Shown: in pieces, positions 51,897 to 60,124 of the stretch
Layout of the letters: each line of letters begins with the position of its first letter
Numbering within the stretch: position 1 is the first letter of the stretch
Origin: JOPF136 sp963773835
Lineage (GTDB): Bacteria; Acidobacteriota; Terriglobia; Acidiferrales; UBA7541
Assembly: GCA_963773835.1 (NCBI GenBank)
Contig: CAVZCQ010000003.1
Span: 248,001-312,000, forward strand
Direction: 5' to 3'
DNA: 64,000 nt
Notes under the pieces: model-generated
Database searches by the model: none
What the model was told of the DNA's origin: nothing
Seen by the model: the letters and a program-made list of their open reading frames with translations, nothing else
Position numbers and translations under genes: made by a program

Positions 51897-54569
51897 ATGG
51901 CGGATGAGAAGAACACTTCGGTGATGGTGCCGGTAGACATCGAAGTCGAGATGCGCAAGTCGTATCTCGACTATGCGATGAGCGTGATCATCGGCCGGGC
52001 GCTGCCCGACGTGCGCGACGGGCTGAAGCCTGTCCACCGGCGGATTCTTTACGGCATGTACGAGCTGGGGCTGACTGCAGGCAAGCCCTACCGCAAGTGC
52101 GCCAAGATCGTCGGCGAAGTGCTCGGCAAATACCATCCCCACGGCGATACGCCGGTGTACGACGCGCTGGTGCGCATGGCGCAGCCCTTCAACTTGCGCT
52201 ACCCGCTCGTGGACGGCCAGGGGAATTACGGCTCCGTCGACGGCGATCCGCCCGCGGCCATGCGGTACACGGAAGCGCGCCTGGCACGCATCGCGGAGGA
52301 AATGCTCTCCGACATCGAGAAGGACACCGTAGATTTCATTCCCAACTTCGACGAGAGCACCGCGGAGCCCACGGTCCTGCCCACGCGCATCCCCAACCTG
52401 CTGGTGAACGGCGCGACCGGAATCGCCGTGGGCATGGCCACGAACATCCCGCCGCACAACCTGCGCGAGGTGATCGACGCGTCGCTGCTGATGCTCGAAA
52501 AGCCGGACGCCACGCTCAAGGAACTCATGAAGATCGTGCCGGGACCGGATTTTCCCACCGGCGGCTACATCAGCGGGCGCGAAGGCATCCTGCAAGCCTA
52601 CAAGACGGGACGCGGCACGTTCCTGATGCGCGCCAAGGCCGCTATCGAGCAGAAGTCCAAGGACCGCGAAGATATCGTGATCACCGAGATTCCCTATCAG
52701 GTGAACAAAAAGAACCTCATCCAGCACATCGCCGAGCTCGCCAACAACAAGAAAATCGAAGGCATCGCCGAGGTGCGCGACGAATCCGACCGCGAAGGCA
52801 TGCGCATCGTGGTGGAGGTGAAGCGCGGCGAAGAGCCCAAAATCGTTCTGAACCAACTGTTCAAGCTGACCCAGATGCAGGACTCCTACGGAATGATCCT
52901 GCTGGCCATCGTCAACGGCCAGCCGCGCGAGATGGGGCTGGTGGACCTGCTCCGGCACTTCCTGGAGCACCGGCGCGAAGTCGTGCTGCGCCGCACGCGT
53001 TTCGAGCTGCGCAAGGCCCGCGAGCGCGAGCACATCCTGGTGGGTTACCAGATCGCCCTCGACCACCTGGACAACGTGATCCGCATCATCCGCGGATCGG
53101 CCAGCCGCGCCGAGGCCAAAGAAAATCTCTTGAATTTCTTCTCCGACAAGGAAGTGACGATTTCGGAGAACGGCCGCCAGCGCAAGCTCGAGGGCGTGAA
53201 GCTGGACGGGCGAAAGTACAAGCTGGGCGCGCTGGAGGGAGCGGCAGCGGGGCCGTCGGCCACGGGCCTGACTCCGGCGCAGGTGGACGCCATCCTGGAA
53301 CTGCAACTCCACCGCCTCACCCAGCTCTCCGTGGACGAAATCCTCAAGGAATTGAAGACCATTCGCGAGCGCATCGCGGAGCTGGAAGAAATCCTGGCCA
53401 GCGAGAAAAAGCTGAAGCAGGTTCTCGCCGCGGAGCTGCGCGAGGTGCAGAAGGATTACGGCGACGACCGCCGCACACAGATCGTGGACGCGGTGGAAGA
53501 AATCAAGCTGGAGGATCTGATCGCCGACGAAGACATGGTGATTACCGTGAGCCACGCCGGCTACGTCAAGCGCACCTCCACGGGCACCTACCGCCACCAG
53601 GGCCGCGGGGGCAAGGGGCGCATCGGGGCCAGGACGCGCGAAGAGGACTTCGTAGAGCATCTCTTCATCGCTTCCGCGCACAGCTACATTCTGCTGTTCA
53701 CCTCCAAAGGGCGCATCTACTGGCTGAAGGTGTACGAAATCCCGGAAGCCGCGGCGGCCACGCGTGGAAAGGCCATCAACAACCTGGTGAAATTCCAGGA
53801 AGACGAAAAGCTGACCGCGCTCGTGGCCGCGCGAAACCTGGAAGAAGAAGGCCGCTACGTCTTTTTCGCCACCAAGCAAGGCACGGTGAAGAAGACTGCG
53901 ATCGCCGAATTCTCCAACGTGCGTTCCGCCGGCATCATCGCCATCAGCCTGGAGCCGAAAGACGAGCTGATCGGCGCGAAACTGACCGACGGCAAGCAGA
54001 TGATCTTCCTCGCCAGCCGCGACGGGCAGGCCATCCACTTCCGCGAGACGGAAGTGCGCCCCATGGGGCGCAACGCCGGCGGCGTGATCGGCATGGACCT
54101 CGCCAAGGACGACTACGTCGTCGGCATGGAGACGGTGCAGCCTGATTTCGAGGTCATCGCCAGGGATCACAAGAAAACCACCCAGAACCTCGACGAGCTG
54201 GAGCACGACGAAATCAAGGATTCCATCAGCTCGCTCATGCTCACCGTGGCGGAAAAGGGCTACGGGAAGCGCACACCGCTGGCGGAATACCGCATCACCT
54301 CGCGCGGCGGCAAGGGCGTGGTGAACATGAAGACCACGGAGCGTAACGGGCAGGTGGTAGCGGCGCTCCAGGTGACGGAAGAGTCCGACGTCATGATCAT
54401 CACCGAGCACGGCAAAGTGATCCGCGTCCATGCCAACGAAATCCGCGAGGCGGGACGCTCCACGCAGGGCGTGCGCTTGCTGCGCCTCGATGGAGACGAC
54501 CGCATCGCTGCCGCCGCCGCCATTCTGGAAGAGGAAGAAGAAGCCGGCGGCGAGACTCCGAAGAAGTAG
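51897..54569 (+). CDS. gyrA: DNA gyrase subunit A
   Basis: The product is 890 aa. The catalytic Tyr124 is in AMRYTEARL. The quinolone-resistance region reads HPHGDTPVYDALVRMAQ: position 85 (Ser83 of E. coli) is Thr, the next residue is Pro, and Asp89 is kept. The C-terminal DNA-wrapping domain has the GyrA-box QGRGGKG, which separates it from ParC. A Glu-rich end (ILEEEEEAGGETPKK) follows. With GyrB it cuts and passes DNA. Confidence 0.96.
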   Translation: MADEKNTSVMVPVDIEVEMRKSYLDYAMSVIIGRALPDVRDGLKPVHRRILYGMYELGLTAGKPYRKCAKIVGEVLGKYHPHGDTPVYDALVRMAQPFNLRYPLVDGQGNYGSVDGDPPAAMRYTEARLARIAEEMLSDIEKDTVDFIPNFDESTAEPTVLPTRIPNLLVNGATGIAVGMATNIPPHNLREVIDASLLMLEKPDATLKELMKIVPGPDFPTGGYISGREGILQAYKTGRGTFLMRAKAAIEQKSKDREDIVITEIPYQVNKKNLIQHIAELANNKKIEGIAEVRDESDREGMRIVVEVKRGEEPKIVLNQLFKLTQMQDSYGMILLAIVNGQPREMGLVDLLRHFLEHRREVVLRRTRFELRKAREREHILVGYQIALDHLDNVIRIIRGSASRAEAKENLLNFFSDKEVTISENGRQRKLEGVKLDGRKYKLGALEGAAAGPSATGLTPAQVDAILELQLHRLTQLSVDEILKELKTIRERIAELEEILASEKKLKQVLAAELREVQKDYGDDRRTQIVDAVEEIKLEDLIADEDMVITVSHAGYVKRTSTGTYRHQGRGGKGRIGARTREEDFVEHLFIASAHSYILLFTSKGRIYWLKVYEIPEAAAATRGKAINNLVKFQEDEKLTALVAARNLEEEGRYVFFATKQGTVKKTAIAEFSNVRSAGIIAISLEPKDELIGAKLTDGKQMIFLASRDGQAIHFRETEVRPMGRNAGGVIGMDLAKDDYVVGMETVQPDFEVIARDHKKTTQNLDELEHDEIKDSISSLMLTVAEKGYGKRTPLAEYRITSRGGKGVVNMKTTERNGQVVAALQVTEESDVMIITEHGKVIRVHANEIREAGRSTQGVRLLRLDGDDRIAAAAAILEEEEEAGGETPKK

Positions 54570-54613
54570 GTTTAGCCGATCCGGCCAAGCCAGTCGCGGG
54601 TTTTATTTTGTGC

Positions 54614-54644
54614 CGCCGGTCCCGAAGCTTCGGGATTGCCGGCG
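54614..54644. repeat. Palindrome after gyrA (TCCCGAAGCTTCGGGA core)
   Basis: The inner 16-mer TCCCGAAGCTTCGGGA (54620-54635) is identical to the one after pheS and the one at 58719. Outer arms CGCCGG / CCGGCG (54614-54619 and 54639-54644) extend it. It is likely the gyrA terminator. Confidence 0.75.
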
Positions 54645-54702
54645 TCCTTTCTTCTCCACATCTGTGCCGCGTTCTGTGGATTGCGATAGAATTCCCGCCG
54701 GA

Positions 54703-55062
54703 ATGGCGAAATCCACGAAAAAGAAGACCGGAACCCGCTCATCGCGAGGAGCCGCGGCCGCACCTCGCCCTCCCAAAGGCATCACGCTGATTGTCGCGCT
54801 GCGGGCGCGGCCGGGGCGCGAGGCGGAACTGGAGAAGGAGTTGCGCGCGCTGGTGGGGCCGACGCGCGGCGAGCGCGGGTGCATCGCCTACGACCTGCAC
54901 GTCTCTTCGGACCAACCGGGATTGTTTCTGGTGCGGGAAATCTGGGCCAGCCTGAAGCATCTTCAGAAACACTGGGAAACGGAACACATGAAGCGCTGGG
55001 GCCAGCGCAAAGGCGCGCTCGCAGCCAGCCGCGAGTCTTCGTTCTGGAGGCAAATCGCATGA
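54703..55062 (+). CDS. Antibiotic biosynthesis monooxygenase (ABM) family protein
   Basis: The product is 119 aa from ATG 54703. A Lys/Arg/Ala-rich N-terminus of about 25 residues precedes a ferredoxin-like ABM domain (ITLIVALRARPGREAELEKELRALVGPTRGERGCIAYDLHVS...FLVREIWASLKHLQKHWETEH). Family members are small dimeric oxygenases or stress proteins. The gene is translationally coupled by ATGA to the following DinB-like gene. Confidence 0.78.
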   Translation: MAKSTKKKTGTRSSRGAAAAPRPPKGITLIVALRARPGREAELEKELRALVGPTRGERGCIAYDLHVSSDQPGLFLVREIWASLKHLQKHWETEHMKRWGQRKGALAASRESSFWRQIA

Positions 55063-55616
55063 AACGGCGGAAAGCTGCAAAACCAAAAAAGCCGGCGCGG
55101 CGTGCCCGCGCAACCAAGCCCGGAGCGAAAAAGCCCGGCCCGGACGCTACCGCAACCCTGCTGCGGCACACGGTGGCCACACTGGCGTACCGGGCGGGGA
55201 AGGCGGTTCGCGGTGCGCCGCCCGAATATGCCGCTTTCCTTGCGGCGCCCGGAGTGCGCACCCCGGCCGAAATCCTGGCGCACATGGGAGATGTGTTCGA
55301 TTGGGCCCTGTCGATCTCGCGTGGCGCGGAGGCGTGGCACAACTCGGCGCCGCTGGCATGGGACGCGGAGGTGCAGCGGTTTTTCGCGGCGGTGAAAACG
55401 TTTGATGACTACCTGGCCTCGGGGGAAAAGCTGCACGCGTCCGTGGAACGCCTGTTCCAGGGGCCGGTGGCCGACGCGTTGCATCACACCGGACAGCTCA
55501 CGATTCTGCGCCGAGCGGCGGGGACGCCCATTCGCCCGGAGAATTATTCTCGGGCAGACATCGTGGCGGGGCGCGTGGGCATGGAGCAGACGGCGCCGAA
55601 AAGGGAATTTGATTGA
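55059..55616 (+). CDS. DinB-fold protein with basic N-terminus
   Basis: The product is 185 aa. About 30 basic residues (KRRKAAKPKKPARRARATK...) are followed by a DinB-like helical domain with His in ILAHMGDVFDWAL and ALHHTGQLTILRR. TGGAGG lies upstream. The basic tail is unusual and may bind nucleic acid or simply be disordered. The coupling to the ABM gene suggests a shared task. It is the third DinB-fold gene in the window. Confidence 0.68.
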   Translation: MKRRKAAKPKKPARRARATKPGAKKPGPDATATLLRHTVATLAYRAGKAVRGAPPEYAAFLAAPGVRTPAEILAHMGDVFDWALSISRGAEAWHNSAPLAWDAEVQRFFAAVKTFDDYLASGEKLHASVERLFQGPVADALHHTGQLTILRRAAGTPIRPENYSRADIVAGRVGMEQTAPKREFD

Positions 55617-55680
55617 GGCGCGTCTGGATGCGCAGTCCCTTCCTTCGTCCGTGCAGGCAGGCTGCGCCACAGGAGCGAGA

Positions 55681-56781
55681 TTATTCGAGGAAGTAGCCCG
55701 GCCGGGCCCGAACTTTCATTCCCGAGCGGTCCACCGTCACGCTGATATTGTGGAAGCCGGGCTGGTTCCCCTCGGCCGGATGGTATGCCAGTGTGTATTG
55801 CGCGTGCAGCTCGCCGGCAATCTGGCTGACGGCTTTCTCGATCGTGCGGTCCTTATACGCTGAGATGTTTTCTCCTCCGGTGGCCGCGGCGGCCACCTGC
55901 AGGGCGTTTTCCTTCACCGTGGCTTTCACGTGCTGAACGATCCAGATGGCCACTGCTCCGAGGTCGGCGGAAGTGTTTTCAATCTGCTCGGTGGAGGGCG
56001 TCTGCGGGATGCCGGGAGGGCCCGGCATGGGGCTGATTCCCGGAGGGTAGGGCCCCGGTCTGTAGCGGGGCTCGGAGCGCAACTGTGCCGCAGTGGTGGA
56101 AAGACCCACGCTGTAGATCGTGACGTTCTGGAGCTGCGCCGCGCGCAGCACCTCCCCGAGTTTGGTTTCGCTCCCCGTATCCACAGGCTCCGCCATCACC
56201 AGGATGATGCGGCGGCGTTCTCTCGGCTGCCGCGAGAGCAGATCCACGCCTTTCGAAAGAGCGTCGAACAGGTTCGCCCCGGAGAGCCCGGTGGGCAGAT
56301 TGTGCATGGCGTGCTCGATCACGTCCCCGTTGGAAGTGAAGGGCAGGCGGATGGTGGCGGTGTCGTCGTAGCTGATCAGCGCGGCGTTCACGTCTCCCGG
56401 CATCACCTCCTGCGACAGCAGGATGCCCGTGTTGCGCACGGCGGGCAGGAGCGGTTCGACCCGGTTGCTGTTTTCCACCACGATCACGACGGAGAGCGGG
56501 TCTCCGCCGAGATCGAAGTGCTCGATTTTCTGCTCCACGCCGTCCTGGACGACGTGAAAGTCCTTTTCGCCCAGGTCCAGCACCATCTCGCCCTTGGAAT
56601 TGCGGACGGTCACCGGCGTGGAGACCCAGTCCACATTGACGCGCACGGATGGTTTCGGGGGTTGCTGGATGTGCGCGGGGGGAGGCATGGGGCCGGGAGG
56701 AGCTTGCGCGCGGAGAGAAGGCGCCGCGGCCGACAGCGCCAGCACAACGGAAAAGACCGCCGCGTATCCCGGGCGAAACAT
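55681..56781 (-). CDS. Secreted VWFA-related protein (acidobacterial type)
   Basis: The product is 366 aa from 56781, with AGAGGGAACC upstream; the longer ORF is discarded. A signal peptide (YAAVFSVVLALSAAAPSLRAQA) precedes a Pro-rich linker. A beta-sandwich and a VWA-like domain follow (LSVVIVVENSNRVEP...ALISYDDTATIRLPFTSNGD...ANLFDALSKGVDLL). The MIDAS motif is degenerate: DxSxS is replaced by ENSNR, so metal-dependent ligand binding is doubtful. This fits the phylum-specific VWFA-related family (TIGR03436). It is exported, and its role is unknown. Confidence 0.82.
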   Translation of the reverse strand: MFRPGYAAVFSVVLALSAAAPSLRAQAPPGPMPPPAHIQQPPKPSVRVNVDWVSTPVTVRNSKGEMVLDLGEKDFHVVQDGVEQKIEHFDLGGDPLSVVIVVENSNRVEPLLPAVRNTGILLSQEVMPGDVNAALISYDDTATIRLPFTSNGDVIEHAMHNLPTGLSGANLFDALSKGVDLLSRQPRERRRIILVMAEPVDTGSETKLGEVLRAAQLQNVTIYSVGLSTTAAQLRSEPRYRPGPYPPGISPMPGPPGIPQTPSTEQIENTSADLGAVAIWIVQHVKATVKENALQVAAAATGGENISAYKDRTIEKAVSQIAGELHAQYTLAYHPAEGNQPGFHNISVTVDRSGMKVRARPGYFLE

Positions 56782-57043
56782 ACTGGTTCCCTCTGGAAAT
56801 TGGACGCAGACCGTGCGCCGTGGGTTATCTCCGCAGCCGGGCGTGGAAGCGCGCCCACGGAGAGCGAGCCGCGCCTGCCTGCCGGACTGGCAGGCGGCGG
56901 GCCGTCCCCGCCATCCTACCACGCAGCGCGCCGGGGATTGCTGCGCGGGAGGAAACCGGGCGGCAGCGCCTCCGTGCCCGCGGCCGGAGATGCGCCTAGA
57001 ATGAACGGTTGCGCGCGTGTCACTTCTGCCCGGGAGAAATGCG

Positions 57044-57904
57044 ATGAAACGCAAAATTCCGCGTCACGAGACGCGGCCGGCCTACCGCGAGTCTGAATTC
57101 ATGGAAAGCGCGGGGGCCCGGCCGCTGCGCATCCTGGCGGAATATCTGGACCCGCTCACGCGCCTGCGCCATGCGGGAGTGGCGGACACCATCGTCATGT
57201 TCGGATCGGCGCGGATGTCTCCGCTGGAGGAGTCGGAGGCGCACCTGAAGCGCATGGAACGCGCGCCGCGGCCGCGCGCGGCTGATGCGAAGCGCGAGCA
57301 CGAACGGAAACTGCGGCAGGCTCATGCTGCGGTGCACATGTCGCGTTACTACGAAGAAGCGCGCGAGCTGGCGCGGCGCATCACCCAGTGGTCCGCCAAA
57401 TTCGGGGAAAAGCCGCGGCGCTTCGTCATCTGCTCCGGCGGCGGTCCGGGCATCATGGAAGCGGCCAACCGCGGCGCCGCGGAGGCGGGAGGAAAATCCA
57501 TCGGGCTGAACATCCAGCTCCCGCACGAGCAGTATCCGAATCCCTATATCAGCGAGGAACTGAACTTCGATTTCCACTACTTTTTCATGCGCAAATTGTG
57601 GTTCGCCCAACTGGCCAAAGCGCTGATCGTGTTTCCCGGCGGTTTCGGCACCATGGACGAGCTGTGGGAGATGCTCACGCTTCTCCAGAGCGGCAAACTG
57701 CCGCACCGCAACCTGATCCTCATCTACGGCCGGAAATACTGGGACGAAGTGCTGGACTGGCGCGCCATGGTGCGCTGGGGAACGGTCAGCGAAACAGACT
57801 ATGGCCTGCTCCAGTTTGCCGATACGGTGGACGAGGCCTTCGAGCGCGTGCGCGCGGAGCTGGAGGCGAATCACCTGAAGGTAGATCTGGACTGGATGGG
57901 CTAG
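57044..57904 (+). CDS. LOG-family (lysine decarboxylase-like) protein
   Basis: The product is 286 aa from ATG 57044 with GGGAGAA upstream. It has the Rossmann-like LOG fold: CSGGGPGIMEAANRGAAEAGG and the phosphate-binding PGGFGTMDELWEMLTLLQ. LOG proteins release cytokinin-type bases or hydrolyse nucleoside monophosphates. This sequence has an N-terminal extension of about 70 residues with charged helices, seen in a longer LOG group. The stop TAG directly adjoins the 57902 palindrome. Confidence 0.85.
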   Translation: MKRKIPRHETRPAYRESEFMESAGARPLRILAEYLDPLTRLRHAGVADTIVMFGSARMSPLEESEAHLKRMERAPRPRAADAKREHERKLRQAHAAVHMSRYYEEARELARRITQWSAKFGEKPRRFVICSGGGPGIMEAANRGAAEAGGKSIGLNIQLPHEQYPNPYISEELNFDFHYFFMRKLWFAQLAKALIVFPGGFGTMDELWEMLTLLQSGKLPHRNLILIYGRKYWDEVLDWRAMVRWGTVSETDYGLLQFADTVDEAFERVRAELEANHLKVDLDWMG

Positions 57905-57927
57905 GTGGCACAGGCTTTAGCCTGTGC
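57902..57927. repeat. Palindrome at the LOG-gene stop
   Basis: TAG (stop) is followed by GTG and arms GCACAGGCT / AGCCTGTGC (9 bp, 2-nt loop). The arms resemble the GCACAGACA element at 14431 and 30640, differing in two positions. Confidence 0.7.
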
Positions 57928-57990
57928 GCCTTCCTGGACGCGCAGGATGCGAAGGGACACCGGGGGCGCAGGCTGCCGGCGCCAAACAAG

Positions 57991-58023
57991 ACGCCGGCCC
58001 CGATTCTTCGGGGCCGGCGTTTC
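57991..58023 (+). terminator. Strong hairpin with short T-run
   Basis: ACGCCGGCCCCGA and TCGGGGCCGGCGT form a 13-bp perfect stem with a TTCT loop, followed by TTT (58020-58022). This is the most terminator-like structure in the window and probably ends the LOG transcript. Confidence 0.75.
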
Positions 58024-58039
58024 CATCACCATCATGGGG

Positions 58040-58059
58040 CGCAGCCACTCCTGGCTGCG
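58040..58059. repeat. Palindrome sharing its stem with 30699
   Basis: CGCAGCCA and TGGCTGCG form an 8-bp stem with a CTCC loop. The stem sequence is the same as in the element before pheT (30699-30720). Confidence 0.65.
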
Positions 58060-58083
58060 TTCCCTGGATTTGGCCGAGACGCT

Positions 58084-58398
58084 TCAGTTCTTGCTGACCA
58101 GCGCCTCGGGGAGGAACACCGCTTCAAACCGCTTCCGCTCGTCCTGGTCGTGCAGCAGCACGATGGGAGCCAGGTGGAGCGGACGGTGGCAACCCTTGCA
58201 GGCCGTCATTTCGCCCTGCAGATCCTGGAGAAAGCCGTCGGCAAACCGGTACTCGGCGCGAGCCCGGCGGGCCTGCTTCTGCCCCTGTGTGCCGCAGTGG
58301 GGGCAGGTGTACACAACCGGATCCTCCTGGGGATCGCGATGCAGCGCGGCCCAGCCGGTGTAGCGGACCCCGATAGTTTCAGCCGAACGCACAGACAT
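58084..58398 (-). CDS. Small zinc-ribbon-like protein
   Basis: The product is 104 aa with AGGAGG upstream. Two CxxC pairs (TCPHCGTQ and ACKGCHRP, about 35 residues apart) predict a zinc-binding site. The rest is basic and hydrophilic. No partner or motif beyond the cysteines. It may bind nucleic acid or a protein. Confidence 0.6.
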   Translation of the reverse strand: MSVRSAETIGVRYTGWAALHRDPQEDPVVYTCPHCGTQGQKQARRARAEYRFADGFLQDLQGEMTACKGCHRPLHLAPIVLLHDQDERKRFEAVFLPEALVSKN

Positions 58399-58858
58399 GG
58401 AAAAGAAACCTCCTGCCTATAAAGGGCCTATATCCACTTCGATAGATGCGTGGGTGCCTGCTATTGTTGCATATTGGCAACACAATTGCTCCTCAAATTT
58501 CAATCCCTCCTGATAATCCTATGTTGTTGACTCTAAATCTGTTATGGCCGCGCCCCCTTCCGAGGGCCTCCTCCAGGCCCCCTTCCGCCGTTTTTGGTCG
58601 CCCGATGAGCTGAATCTGACCTCCTGGAACCCGGCGGGACTGCCCGGTGTCCATTGACCAAAGGCTGCGCAACCTTGCCCAAAAAGAGCCCGAACCAGAC
58701 TCGGGCCTGTAGGGGCGCTCCCGAAGCTTCGGGATGCTGCGCCCCTGCAGACGGGAGCACGAATCTGCCGGGGCCGCTGGCGAAGCCTGCCCCTGCCTCG
58801 CTCGTCCCGAAGCATCGGGACCGGCAGTGTGTGCCGAATCCTCCGAGGAGGCGCGGCA
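58399..58858. other. Intergenic region with two palindromes
   Basis: The first 120 nt are more AT-rich and probably hold the promoter of the zinc-ribbon gene. The rest has no supported ORF. It holds GTAGGGGCGC ... GCGCCCC around the shared core TCCCGAAGCTTCGGGA (58709-58745) and a variant TCCCGAAGCATCGGGA (58805-58820). GAGGAGG closes the region as the ribosome-binding site of the next gene. Confidence 0.6.
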
Positions 58859-59632
58859 ATGGAAAATGGAAATCGTTTCTCACGTTGCCTGTTGGACCAG
58901 AAGAACGAAGAAAGCCGGCAGGCGAAGCGGCTGCGGCGGCGGACGGTGCTGCTGGCGATCCTGATTCAGTTGCTGGTGCTGGGACTGCTCCTGTTGCGGC
59001 CGTTATTTGGAGCACCCGCAGCCGAGTTGACTCTAGCGCGCTTCATCCCTCTACCGCCGTGGAAAGGTCCGGGCGGAGCGCGTCCGCCGCAACGCCACCA
59101 CACCGCGTCCTTTCCGCGCCGCTTCCATGATGTTTTGCCTCGCCCCGTGTTCTATCTCCACCCGCTGGCGCACACTGCTGTGAATGTGGAGCACGGCGAT
59201 GCGCCGGATATCAGCCCAGCCATCACCGGGCCGCCGGGAGGCGGATTCGGCGACCCGAATGGGTTGATTCCCCTCGAAGGCCTGCTCAGCCCGGTGAGGC
59301 AGAATCCTCCTGCACCGCCGCCGGAGGCAAATGCCCCGCCCCCAAAACCTCGCCTGGTGCCGTCTGAAATCCAGCAGGCGCGGCTGGTAACCCGCATCGA
59401 GCCGCAGTACCCCGCGCTGGCAAAACAGATCCGGCTGGAAGGGACCGTGGTGATTCGCGCCGTCATCGCCAATGATGGCACCGTGGAGTCATTGGAAACT
59501 CTGAGCGGCCATCCCCTGCTGGCACGGGCGGCAATGGACGCCATCGTTCGCTGGCGCTACCGGCCCACTCTGCTCAACGGCCAGCCGGTCGAGGTCGAAA
59601 TCCTCATCACAGTGACTTATCGTTTGAGGTAA
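58859..59632 (+). CDS. TonB-like energy transducer
   Basis: The product is 257 aa from ATG 58859 with GAGGAGG upstream. One N-terminal transmembrane segment (VLLAILIQLLVLGLLLL) anchors it, followed by a Pro-rich periplasmic spacer and a TonB C-terminal domain (ARLVTRIEPQYPALAKQIRLEGTVVIRAVIANDGTVESLETLSGHPLL). It could power TonB receptors such as the one at 39601, though no ExbB/ExbD genes are near. Confidence 0.85.
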   Translation: MENGNRFSRCLLDQKNEESRQAKRLRRRTVLLAILIQLLVLGLLLLRPLFGAPAAELTLARFIPLPPWKGPGGARPPQRHHTASFPRRFHDVLPRPVFYLHPLAHTAVNVEHGDAPDISPAITGPPGGGFGDPNGLIPLEGLLSPVRQNPPAPPPEANAPPPKPRLVPSEIQQARLVTRIEPQYPALAKQIRLEGTVVIRAVIANDGTVESLETLSGHPLLARAAMDAIVRWRYRPTLLNGQPVEVEILITVTYRLR

Positions 59633-59649
59633 TCCAAAGATGCGTGGAA

Positions 59650-60054
59650 TTAGCCGGACTTCAGGTGAGCCATCGACCCGAACTCTTGGAGGATCTCAAC
59701 CAATTCCCGCCAATCCTTCACCGACTGCGGCGCCGCGTATTTCTCACAGACTCGACGTAGAAAAGCAAACATGTGTTCGGAGACTTTGCGCTCTCGCAGG
59801 AAAAGCCTCAGCGACTGCCTGCTGAGTGCGAGGGGAAGAGCGACGTCTGCGTCCTCCTTGCCCATAATGAAGTCGATCGAAACATCGAATGCGAAGGCGA
59901 CTTTTTCGATGGTGTCGGCCCGCGGAGTTCTCCTCCCGCCTTCCACTAGGCTTATTTCTGACTGATCAACGCCGGCAAGCAGAGCTAACTCTTTGCCCGT
60001 CAGCCTCTTATGCTTACGGACAGCTTTGACACGGTCTTTGATTATGACGATCAT
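59650..60054 (-). CDS. XRE-family transcriptional regulator
   Basis: The product is 134 aa. The N-terminal helix-turn-helix is clear (VKAVRKHKRLTGKELALLAGVDQSEISLVEGGRRTPRADTIEKVAFAFDVSIDFI). The C-terminal 65 residues are helical and probably dimerise or sense a ligand. It is divergent from the pyrE-type gene, and two TGAC-N4-GTCA sites lie in the shared promoter, so autoregulation and control of pyrE are likely. Composition is less GC-rich than that of neighbours. Confidence 0.85.
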   Translation of the reverse strand: MIVIIKDRVKAVRKHKRLTGKELALLAGVDQSEISLVEGGRRTPRADTIEKVAFAFDVSIDFIMGKEDADVALPLALSRQSLRLFLRERKVSEHMFAFLRRVCEKYAAPQSVKDWRELVEILQEFGSMAHLKSG

Positions 60055-60087
60055 CCACTAGAGATATTACAATCCTTAGCTTGTCCT

Positions 60088-60120
60088 TGACGAACGTCAT
60101 AAAATAAATGACACTTGTCA
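60088..60120. promoter_or_regulatory. Twin TGAC-N4-GTCA operator in the XRE/pyrE divergent promoter
   Basis: TGACGAACGTCA (60088-60099) and TGACACTTGTCA (60109-60120) are spaced 21 bp centre to centre, two helical turns. A TAAAAT -10-like box (60100-60105) lies between them. A dimeric XRE protein binding both would block pyrE transcription. Confidence 0.6.
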
Positions 60121-60124
60121 TGCA

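Noticed and set aside
51840..54431. Minus-strand ORF of 863 codons opposite gyrA
   Set aside because: Shadow of gyrA; composition is low-complexity and no motif is visible.
58519..58815. Minus-strand ORF in the region before the TonB-like gene
   Set aside because: It runs across the palindrome at 58709-58745, is Arg/Gly/Ser-rich, and has no ribosome-binding site.
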